Source of the DNA: Paracoccaceae bacterium
GTDB lineage: Bacteria; Pseudomonadota; Alphaproteobacteria; Rhodobacterales; Rhodobacteraceae
Length of the DNA: 18,289 bases
Direction of reading: 5' to 3'
Assembly: GCA_007128865.1 (NCBI GenBank)
Contig: SKWP01000086.1
Location: 1-18,289, forward strand
The notes beneath the pieces were generated by a model. The model was not told the DNA's origin. It did no database searches and was given only the letters and a program-made list of their open reading frames with translations. Position 1 is the first letter of the stretch; each line of letters opens with the position of its first letter. The translations under genes and the position numbers were made by a program. Of the stretch, positions 1 to 6,410 are shown in pieces.

Positions 1-368
1 AGACGGTGATGGCGCCGGTCAAGCGGCTGGCGGCGGTCACCGGGCGGCATGCCGGAAGCGGGGCGGCGATTTCGGGCTACGAGATGCACATGGGGCAAAC
101 CGCGGGGCCTGACTGTGCCCGCCCCTTTGCCTGTCTGGCCTCCGGGCCGGACGGTGCGGTATCGGCCGACGGGCGGGTTGCGGGCAGCTATGTGCACGGG
201 ATGTTTGCCGCCGACGGGTTTCGCGCGGCCTTTCTGGAGGCGCTGGGGGGGCGTGGCGGCGACTACAGCCATGATGCATCGGTGGAGGCGACGCTCGACG
301 CGCTCGCATCGCATCTGGAGGCGTCTCTTGACGTCGAGGCGCTTTTGCGGGCAGCCGGCCAGGGCTGA
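1..368 (+). CDS. cobQ: Cobyric acid synthase, C-terminal part (5' end outside window)
   Basis: Partial gene. The reading frame is open from base 3 and stops at TGA 366-368. It encodes the end of the glutamine amidotransferase domain that supplies ammonia for amidating adenosylcobyrinate a,c-diamide in cobalamin synthesis. The visible signatures are GYEMHMGQT followed by GRVAGSYVHGMF. The second holds the His (codon 194-196) expected in the class I amidotransferase catalytic dyad; the partner Cys lies upstream, outside the window. After the His comes the usual short helical tail (FRAAFLEAL, then LDALASHLEASLDVEALL). The cytosolic enzyme is a housekeeping function unrelated to the catabolic genes that follow, and a 302-base gap separates them. 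A CobB/cobyrinate synthase C-terminus is the main alternative, but the GYEMHMG motif favours CobQ. Confidence 0.88.
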   Translation, partial: TVMAPVKRLAAVTGRHAGSGAAISGYEMHMGQTAGPDCARPFACLASGPDGAVSADGRVAGSYVHGMFAADGFRAAFLEALGGRGGDYSHDASVEATLDALASHLEASLDVEALLRAAGQG

Positions 369-492
369 CCGACGCTGCGGCCAGCAGTGGCGCAGATTCG
401 CCGGCAGATTGGCGTCATCCGGCTTCCATGGCCGGCGGAACGCTGGCATGGTGGCGCCATGAGGAATGGCTGCCGTCTTGTCCGGGGCCGGT

Positions 493-504
493 TGCAGGCC
501 TGCA
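493..504. repeat. Perfect 12-bp palindrome TGCAGGCCTGCA upstream of tctC
   Basis: TGCAGGCCTGCA is identical to its reverse complement. It lies about 57 bases upstream of the candidate -35 element at 561-566, where a regulator site could sit. Short GC-rich palindromes also arise by chance in DNA of this composition, so an operator role is only a possibility. Confidence 0.3.
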
Positions 505-557
505 TGATGGGGCTGCCGCGCGAAAGCTGCGGAAAACGAGGGTCGGGGCGAAAAGTA

Positions 558-590
558 TTATTGACACAGCAACCAAACTCTTCGAACCTT
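558..590 (+). promoter_or_regulatory. Candidate promoter of the tctCBA-aminotransferase-hyuBA operon
   Basis: A consensus -35 hexamer TTGACA sits at 561-566 inside the 9-mer TTATTGACA (558-566). No good -10 hexamer is found at 16-18 bases; the nearest candidates (GAACCT at 584-589, TCGAAC at 582-587) match poorly. The AT-rich patch around it is the only one in the leader. The same 9-mer carries the -35 element of the second tct operon at 9401-9409, which raises the likelihood that this is real. Confidence 0.4.
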
Positions 591-670
591 GGGGCACGGT
601 GGGTTATGCCGCGCAAGGACGGGTGGCCGATGCCAGAACCCGAAATGATCGAACCAACTGGGAGAGCGAG

Positions 671-1633
671 ATGACAGCCAGACACCTGATTTCGGCGGTG
701 ATAGGGATCGGACTTCTGCCCTTTGCGGCAAGCGATGCCCTTGCCGACTATCCCAACCGCGCCATCACCATGGTCGTGCCCTTTGCCGCGGGTGGCGGCG
801 GCGACACCTTTACCCGGGCGATCGCCGAACAGGCGCAGGAGCGTCTGGGCGTCAACGTGCTGGTGGAAAACCGTGTCGGAGGCGGGGCAACCATCGGTGT
901 GGGTTCGGTCGCGCGATCGGCGCCGGACGGCTACACGATCGGCTTCGTGTCGGCCAGTCCGGTTGTCATGGCGCGGAATTTCAGTGAACTGCCCTATGAG
1001 CCCGCGACCGATCTGACCTATATCGCGCGTTTCGTCACCAGCCCGCATCCGATGATGGTGCCATCGGGCAAGCCCTGGCAGGACTTCGACGAGCTGGTGG
1101 AATGGATGCGCGAGAATCCGGGGCGCCTGCGCTGGTCCACCGCCGCGGTGCGGGGTGCCCCGCATGTGGCGACCGAGGCGCTGTTCGATGCCCTGGGCGT
1201 GGAGGGAACCTTCATTCCCATGCAGGGCAGCAGCGAGGTTCTGGCCGGGTTGCTGGGCGATACCCTTGACATGGGGGTGATCTCGGATTTCGCGGTTCCG
1301 ATGGCGGCGGGCGATGTCCGTGTCATTGCGGAAAGCGGGCCGGAGCGTATTGCGGAACTGCCCGATGTGCCCACCTATCTCGATCTGGGGTCCCCGCTGG
1401 CGCCGTCGATCTTTTTCGGCATCGCCGGCCCGGCCGGAATGCCCGACGATGTCGTGGCCCTGTGGGACGAGATGATCGGCGAGATCGTCGAGACCGAACG
1501 CTTCCAGCAGGTGGCCGAGAGGTTGAACGCCAACCTGGCCTACCTTGGCAATGCGGAATTCCACCCCATGATCCTGCGCGACATCGAAGGCATGACCGAG
1601 GCGCTCGAGGCGCTTGGGATGCTGGATAACTGA
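671..1633 (+). CDS. tctC: TTT-family periplasmic solute-binding protein (TctC/Bug type)
   Basis: 320 aa, the usual size for the TctC/Bug family that captures a small, usually carboxylated solute in the periplasm and passes it to TctAB. Residues 1-25 look like a Sec signal peptide (Arg/His start, hydrophobic core, cleavage after ALA before DYPNR). The mature protein begins with the family pattern YPNRAITMVVPFAAGGGGDTF, then VLVENRVGGGATIG and SAPDGYTIGF. I chose ATG 671 because GGAGA (661-665) lies just upstream and the signal peptide starts there; the longer open frame from 428 has neither. It is first in a six-gene run with tctB and tctA directly behind. A strong hairpin follows the stop, which could raise its level over the membrane subunits. 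The solute cannot be read from sequence; neighbouring genes suggest an amide or amino-acid-like compound. Confidence 0.9.
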   Translation: MTARHLISAVIGIGLLPFAASDALADYPNRAITMVVPFAAGGGGDTFTRAIAEQAQERLGVNVLVENRVGGGATIGVGSVARSAPDGYTIGFVSASPVVMARNFSELPYEPATDLTYIARFVTSPHPMMVPSGKPWQDFDELVEWMRENPGRLRWSTAAVRGAPHVATEALFDALGVEGTFIPMQGSSEVLAGLLGDTLDMGVISDFAVPMAAGDVRVIAESGPERIAELPDVPTYLDLGSPLAPSIFFGIAGPAGMPDDVVALWDEMIGEIVETERFQQVAERLNANLAYLGNAEFHPMILRDIEGMTEALEALGMLDN

Positions 1634-1651
1634 GTCGACATCAGACTGTCT

Positions 1652-1679
1652 TGCGGCACGCCCCACCGGGCGTGCCGCA
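1652..1679 (+). promoter_or_regulatory. Intercistronic hairpin after tctC (first operon)
   Basis: TGCGGCACGCCC (1652-1663) and GGGCGTGCCGCA (1668-1679) form a perfect 12-bp stem with a CACC loop, 18 bases after the tctC stop. No T-run follows, and the next gene starts 21 bases later. The hairpin is therefore better read as a 3' mRNA-stabilising or partial attenuation element than a full terminator. Such elements commonly let a binding-protein gene be expressed above its permease genes. Confidence 0.7.
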
Positions 1680-1700
1680 TCCCCTTGCGGAGTGACCTGA

Positions 1701-2219
1701 ATGTGGCTTGAGACGCGTATCGGCGAAACCCTGCTGCTGGTCGGCTTTCTGATGCTGGCCGGCGTGCTCTGGTTCGTCGTGGTCCCCGCCGGCATTCCGG
1801 TCTCGCGGATGGCGGCGGGTGCCACGCTGACACCGCGTTCGCTGCCCTATGCGGTTGCGGCTGCAATCGCGGTGCTGTGCGCCTTGCGGCTTGCCATGTT
1901 GTGGCTGCGCGCGCCCCGCGACGAAGGCGCCACGCCAGCGCCGGCGGCGGGTGCAGGCGAGAGCCGGCATCCCTTTCGCCTGGCAATCATCGTTGCGCTG
2001 TGTCTGATCTACGGGCACAGCCTGATCCCGCTGGCCGGGTTCTATCTGTCGAGCATGCTGTTGCTGGCGGTGGTTGCCCTGCTGCTGGGTGAACGGCGCT
2101 GGCCGTATCTGCTGCTGGTGCCGCCCGGGCTGGCGCTTGCGGTTTACCTGCTGTTCGAACGCGGCTTCATGATCCGACTGCCCAAGGGCGCGATCATGTC
2201 GGCCTGGCCCCTGATCTAG
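1701..2219 (+). CDS. tctB: TTT-family small membrane subunit (TctB)
   Basis: 172 aa, typical for TctB, the small four-helix membrane subunit of the tripartite tricarboxylate transporter. Hydrophobic segments are visible near residues 8-32, 47-66, 91-111 and 113-150, with the N-terminal TctB pattern of a first helix followed by a loop and PRSLPYAVAA. A Pro/Ala-rich hydrophilic linker (about residues 70-90) separates the two helix pairs. GGAG at 1689-1692 lies eight bases before ATG 1701. The gene stands between tctC and tctA, nine bases from the latter, which supports co-translation. Sequence conservation in TctB is low, so the call rests on size, hydropathy and position. Its precise role in the complex is not well understood. 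Confidence 0.85.
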   Translation: MWLETRIGETLLLVGFLMLAGVLWFVVVPAGIPVSRMAAGATLTPRSLPYAVAAAIAVLCALRLAMLWLRAPRDEGATPAPAAGAGESRHPFRLAIIVALCLIYGHSLIPLAGFYLSSMLLLAVVALLLGERRWPYLLLVPPGLALAVYLLFERGFMIRLPKGAIMSAWPLI

Positions 2220-2228
2220 GCTTGCGGC

Positions 2229-3770
2229 ATGGATCTTGACGCCATCATCGCAGGCATCAGCCTTTCACTGAGCTGGCAGACCCTGCTCGCGGTTCTGATC
2301 GGCGTCGTCCTGGGTCAGGTCCTGGGCTCGATTCCGGGTCTCACGGCGGCCATGGCTGTGGCGCTGCTGGTGCCATTCACCTTCTATTTCGATCCCTGGA
2401 TCGGCATTCCGATGATGCTGGGGATGTTCAAGGGGTCGCTGTTCGGCGGCAGCCTGGCGGCCATCCTGATCCGGACACCGGGCACACCGGCCGCGGCGGC
2501 CACGGTGATCGACGGCAATGAAATGGCCCGTCAGGGCAAGGGCGGAAAGGCCGCGCGCGCTGCCCTGTTTGCTTCGGTCACCGGGGATACCTTCAGCGAT
2601 ATCTGCCTGATCGTCGCGGCCGGTACGCTTGCGGCGATTGCCGTGCGCTTCGGCCCGGGCGAGTATGTGCTTCTGGTCGGCTTTTCGTTGCTGACCCTGG
2701 GTTCACTGTCGGGACGGCCGCCGTGGAAAGGTCTGGTGGCGATGCTGCTCGGGGTGCTGATCGGCTGTATCGGGCTCGATCCGATCACCGGCACGCCGCG
2801 TCTGACCTTCCGGCAACTGGAACTCATGGATGGTATTCCGCTCATTCCGATGCTGATCGGGCTGCTGGCGGTGTCCGAGGTGTTCCTGCAGATGGAGCGG
2901 TCCACACGCAGCCTTGCCGAGCGTGCCGTCAGCTTTTCGCCCCGACGCGAGGACAATCATCTGTCCTGGGCCGAGATCCGGGATCTGACCCCGCTGACCC
3001 TGCGGTCGTCGGCAATCGGCACCGTGATCGGGGCCTTGCCGGGGCTGGGTGCGACGGTTGCGGCGTTTCTGGCCTACAACGAGGCCAGGCGCGTTTCCCG
3101 GGAGCCCGAAAAATTCGGGAAGGGTTCGATCGAAGGCGTCGTGGCGCCCGAAGCGGCAAACAATGCCGTGTCCGGGGCAAACATGATCCCGCTGCTGGCC
3201 TTCGGCATTCCCGGCGATGTCGCCGCGGCGCTGATCCTCGGGGCCTTCATGATCCAGGGCATAACCCCGGGGCCGATGGCCTTCAGCGCAAATCCCGTCC
3301 CGCTCTATGCGATCTTCACCGCCATGCTGCTGGCCAATTTCGTGAACTTCGGGGTGGGCACGCTGTTCATCCCGCTGGCAAAGCGGCTGCTTGTCGTTCC
3401 GCGGCGGCTGCTGTTCCCGGCGGTGCTGGTGATGGCATCCGCGGGCGCCTATGCAATGCGCGGGTCGCTGTTCGATGTGCAGCTGGTGTTTGTCTTCGGT
3501 CTGTTGGGCTATCTGCTGACCCGGATCGGCATACCGCTTGTCCCGCTGCTGATCGGGTTCATCCTTGCGCCCATCCTGGAGCGCTCGATCCGCCAGACCC
3601 TGCTGCTTGTTCACGCCGCAGATGGCTGGGCCAACTATTTCTTCAGCCGGCCGGTGCTGATGGTGCTGACCGTCGTCCTGCTGGTCATCACGCTGCTGGT
3701 CTGGCGGCAACGTCGCAAGACCTATGACCTCGGCCCGGGAACCGAATCCCGTCCTCCGCAGGACGGTTGA
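2229..3770 (+). CDS. tctA: TTT-family large membrane subunit (TctA)
   Basis: 513 aa, the family's usual length, with about ten to twelve membrane segments. TctA forms the transport path for the solute delivered by TctC, driven by an ion gradient. Diagnostic motifs are GSIPGLTAAMAVALLVPFTF near residue 33, then GMFKGSLFGGSLAAILIRTPGTP followed by DGNEMARQGKGGKAA near 65-110. A repeat of the first motif, GALPGLGATVAAFLAYNEARR, comes at mid-protein, followed by EAANNAVSGANMIPLLAFGIPGD. The pair of related PGL halves is the family's internal repeat. The common YxGxxYGGS and NxPG forms appear here as FKGSLFGGS and RTPG, a mild divergence. The C-terminal tail is charged and cytosolic. The gene lies nine bases after tctB and 30 before the aminotransferase. 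It is clearly different from the second TctA at 9945, so the two are probably not a recent duplication. Confidence 0.93.
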   Translation: MDLDAIIAGISLSLSWQTLLAVLIGVVLGQVLGSIPGLTAAMAVALLVPFTFYFDPWIGIPMMLGMFKGSLFGGSLAAILIRTPGTPAAAATVIDGNEMARQGKGGKAARAALFASVTGDTFSDICLIVAAGTLAAIAVRFGPGEYVLLVGFSLLTLGSLSGRPPWKGLVAMLLGVLIGCIGLDPITGTPRLTFRQLELMDGIPLIPMLIGLLAVSEVFLQMERSTRSLAERAVSFSPRREDNHLSWAEIRDLTPLTLRSSAIGTVIGALPGLGATVAAFLAYNEARRVSREPEKFGKGSIEGVVAPEAANNAVSGANMIPLLAFGIPGDVAAALILGAFMIQGITPGPMAFSANPVPLYAIFTAMLLANFVNFGVGTLFIPLAKRLLVVPRRLLFPAVLVMASAGAYAMRGSLFDVQLVFVFGLLGYLLTRIGIPLVPLLIGFILAPILERSIRQTLLLVHAADGWANYFFSRPVLMVLTVVLLVITLLVWRQRRKTYDLGPGTESRPPQDG

Positions 3771-3800
3771 GAATCAGACTTCGAAGGAAAAGGACAGGCC

Positions 3801-4733
3801 ATGGCCACGCGCAACGGCGATTACATGATCCTGAACGGCAAGCTCGTGCCCTTTGCCGAGGCACGCATCCATTGCCTGTCTCCGGCAATAACCTCGTCGG
3901 TGAACGTGTTCGAAGGCCTGCGGGCCTACTGGAACCCCGAGGACGAGCAGTTGCATGTCTTCCGGCTGGAAGAGCATCTGGCGCGGCTGGAATATTCTGC
4001 CCGGGTCATGCGGATCGGTGCGCACCCCTGGGACCGCGACACCCTGCGCGAGATGGTGTGCGAGCTGCTGCGTGTCAACGAAGCGCGTGAAAGCGTGCAC
4101 ATGCGCATCCACCTTTATGTGGACGAGGACGGTTTCATGACCGCAACCGAGCCGGTGGGCATGTTCATTTCCTGCGTCTTTCGCCCCTCGACCCGGCAAT
4201 CGCGGGAAGGTTGCACGGCCCAGGTCAGTTCTTGGACCAGGCTTACGGACAATTCCGGACCGCCGCGGGTGAAGTCGTCGGCCAACTATTTCAACGGCCG
4301 GCTGGCGGCGATCCAGGCAAAACAGGACGGCTATGACAACGCCATCCTGCTGACGCCCGAAGGCCATGTATCGGAAGGCCCCGGCGCCTGCATCTTCCTG
4401 ATCCGGGATGGCGTGCCATCGACCCCGGACCGTAGCCAGCACATTCTGGAAAGCATCACCCGGGACACGCTGATTACCGGCTTTTCGGAATGGTTCGGCA
4501 ATCCGGTGCAGGAACGCGCGATCGGCCGCAGCGAGCTCTATGCCGCGCAGGAGGTGTTCTTCTGCGGCACCGGTAACGAGATCACGCCGGTGATCGGTAT
4601 CGACGGGCTTGCCGTGGGCGAAGGGCGCGTGGGCCCGATTACCGCCGCGCTGCAGGAACGGTATTTCGCCATCGCATCGGGGCGTGACGCCGCGCACCCC
4701 GAATGGCGCACGCCGGTCTATGGCCGGCCCTGA
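3801..4733 (+). CDS. Class IV PLP aminotransferase, branched-chain (IlvE) type
   Basis: 310 aa, the normal length for fold-type IV transaminases, which move an amino group between an amino acid and a 2-oxo acid in the cytosol. Visible marks are FEGLRAYW (38-45), the PLP Lys in RVKSSANYFNGR (K158), the PLP-ring Glu in GHVSEGPGACIF (E192) and ESITRDTLI (217-225). The ITRD pattern and K158 context fit branched-chain or D-amino-acid transaminases better than aminodeoxychorismate lyase. The exact substrate is open. Start ATG 3801 has AGGA (3790-3793) seven bases upstream. It lies between a TTT transporter and HyuBA rather than with ilv or leu genes. That context suggests a catabolic role, taking nitrogen from an amino acid released after import or ring opening. 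Confidence 0.85.
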   Translation: MATRNGDYMILNGKLVPFAEARIHCLSPAITSSVNVFEGLRAYWNPEDEQLHVFRLEEHLARLEYSARVMRIGAHPWDRDTLREMVCELLRVNEARESVHMRIHLYVDEDGFMTATEPVGMFISCVFRPSTRQSREGCTAQVSSWTRLTDNSGPPRVKSSANYFNGRLAAIQAKQDGYDNAILLTPEGHVSEGPGACIFLIRDGVPSTPDRSQHILESITRDTLITGFSEWFGNPVQERAIGRSELYAAQEVFFCGTGNEITPVIGIDGLAVGEGRVGPITAALQERYFAIASGRDAAHPEWRTPVYGRP

Positions 4734-4754
4734 AACGAGCAGAAAGGACTACCC

Positions 4755-6398
4755 ATGCCATCCAGACTCGGGCCGATCCAGCTCGGCATCCTGTGGCAAC
4801 GCCTGACCGGCCTCATGGACGAGGTCGCCCAGACCTTCGTGCGCACATCGTTTTCGGTCGTGGTGCGCGAGAACTGGGATCTGACGTGTTCCTTTCTCGA
4901 TGCCGAGGGTCGTCAGTTTGCGCAGTCCTCGCGGTCCATTCCATCCTTCATCGGCACCATGCCGCGGACCCTGCGTGCGGTGCTCAAGCGCTATCCGCGC
5001 GAAACGCTGGAACCCGGCGACGTGCTGATTTCAAATGATTCCTGGCTCGGGACCGGACATCTCAACGACATCTCGATGTTCCAGCCGGTGTTCCGGAATG
5101 GCCAGCTCATCGGTTATCTGGGCGGCACCTTCCATACCGTCGATATCGGCGGTGCGCCCCGACCCGATGCACGCGACAGCTACGAGGAAGGGCTCACGAT
5201 CCCGGTTGCCAAGATCAAGCGCCGCGGCGAGGAAAACGAGGACGTCATTGCCTTCATCGCCGCCAACGTGCGGGAGCCCGAGGAAACGCTCGGCGACATC
5301 CGTGCCCAGTTCGCCGCCTATGACATCGCCACCGAAAGGCTGCTGAAGCTTCTGGATGAGGAAGGCATCGAGGATCTGACCGAGGTCGCCGAGGAAATCC
5401 TGGACCGGTCCGAACGCAGCATGCGCGAGATGATTTCGGCCATCCCCGACGGCACCTTCAGCGACGAGGTCACTGCCGACGGCTTCGATCATCCGCTGTC
5501 GATCCGCTGCACGATCCGCAAGCAGGGCAGCGAACTGGAAGTGGATTACACCGGTACCGCCGACCAGATCGACCGGCCGGTGAATTCGCCGCTGAACTTC
5601 ACCTTTTCCTACAGCGTCTATGCGCTGAAATGCGCGCTGGATCCGACCGCACCCAACAATGACGGCAGCCTGCGCCCGATCCGCATCCTCGCGCCCGAGG
5701 GATGCCTGCTCAACCCGCGGCGGCCGGCGCCGGTATGGGGGCGGCATCTTTCAGGGCATTATCTGCCGTTCGTGATCTACCGAACCCTGTCACAGATCAT
5801 TCCCGGCAAAATCGCAGCCGAAAGCGGTTCGCCGCTGTGGAACGTCTATTTCAAGGGCACCGACAGGCGCCGGCGCAAGTTCGTGCGGATGTTCTTCATG
5901 AATGGCGGCCATGGCGCCCGGCCAACGATGGACGGGCCCGCCTGCCTGAGCTTTCCCTCCAATGTGGCCAACACGCCGATCGAGGAATTCGAGAACACAA
6001 CGCCGCTTCTGGTCAGGGAAAAGGCGCTGATCCCGGATTCCGGCGGTGCAGGCAAGTACCGCGGCGGGCAGGGGCAGCGCATATCCTTCGAGTCGGTCAG
6101 CGACGATCCGCTGACCTTCGTGATCCGGCACGAGCGGGTGAAGTTCCCGCCCGGCGGATTGCTCGGCGGAAGTGCCGGCAGCTGCGGCGTCGACCGGCTG
6201 AATGGCGCCATCATCCCGTCAAAGACCGTGCAGGTGATGAAGCGCGGCGATGTCGTGACCTTCGATACCCCCGGCGGCGGCGGCATGTACCCGGCGTCCG
6301 AACGTGACCCGACGGCACTGGCGCGCGACATCGACGACGGTCTGGTGACACCCGCAGCAGCCGCAAGCGCCTATGGCGCCCAACCCACTGACAACTGA
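4755..6398 (+). CDS. hyuB: Hydantoinase B / oxoprolinase family subunit
   Basis: 547 aa, within the usual 500-600 range. HyuB subunits pair with HyuA in ATP-dependent hydrolysis of cyclic amides or imides (5-oxoproline, N-methylhydantoin, caprolactam); related pairs work in acetone carboxylase. The metal-site region reads NDSWLGTGHLNDI (94-106, with H102 and D105), then HTVDIGG (127-133, H127 and D130) and EEGLTIPVAKI (144-154). Further family marks are NGGHGARPTMDG (383-394), SGGAGKYRGGQG and the glycine-rich TPGGGGMYP (505-513). The first motif differs from the more common NDPYxGGTHLPD, so this belongs to a divergent subgroup. AAGGA (4744-4748) precedes ATG 4755. It lies 12 bases before hyuA, fitting an obligate heteromer. 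Substrate is not determined by these motifs. Confidence 0.9.
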   Translation: MPSRLGPIQLGILWQRLTGLMDEVAQTFVRTSFSVVVRENWDLTCSFLDAEGRQFAQSSRSIPSFIGTMPRTLRAVLKRYPRETLEPGDVLISNDSWLGTGHLNDISMFQPVFRNGQLIGYLGGTFHTVDIGGAPRPDARDSYEEGLTIPVAKIKRRGEENEDVIAFIAANVREPEETLGDIRAQFAAYDIATERLLKLLDEEGIEDLTEVAEEILDRSERSMREMISAIPDGTFSDEVTADGFDHPLSIRCTIRKQGSELEVDYTGTADQIDRPVNSPLNFTFSYSVYALKCALDPTAPNNDGSLRPIRILAPEGCLLNPRRPAPVWGRHLSGHYLPFVIYRTLSQIIPGKIAAESGSPLWNVYFKGTDRRRRKFVRMFFMNGGHGARPTMDGPACLSFPSNVANTPIEEFENTTPLLVREKALIPDSGGAGKYRGGQGQRISFESVSDDPLTFVIRHERVKFPPGGLLGGSAGSCGVDRLNGAIIPSKTVQVMKRGDVVTFDTPGGGGMYPASERDPTALARDIDDGLVTPAAAASAYGAQPTDN

Positions 6399-6410
6399 AC
6401 GGAACGCGAC

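Larger units (their letters stand above)
369..670 (+). other. Intergenic leader between cobQ and the first tct operon
   Basis: No convincing gene lies here. Open frames that cross it have no family-like protein and no ribosome binding site. It holds a perfect 12-bp palindrome (493-504), a short palindrome TGGCGCCA near 451-460, a candidate promoter element at 561-566 and the tctC Shine-Dalgarno sequence at 661-665. I see no clear T-tailed terminator for cobQ. Base composition turns more AT-rich around 545-590, which fits a promoter. Confidence 0.5.

Noticed and set aside
428..670. N-terminal extension of the first TctC back to 428
   Set aside because: It would bury the signal peptide inside the protein, while GGAGA just before ATG 671 gives a good start.
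263..1825. 520-aa minus-strand open frame opposite the first tctC
   Set aside because: It is antisense to a clear tctC gene, rich in Arg, His, Gly and Gln without family motifs, as expected for a high-GC shadow frame.
2703..3710. 335-aa minus-strand and 334-aa plus-strand alternative frames inside the first tctA
   Set aside because: Both overlap a full-length TctA with intact motifs and encode hydrophilic Arg/Gln/Gly-rich text.
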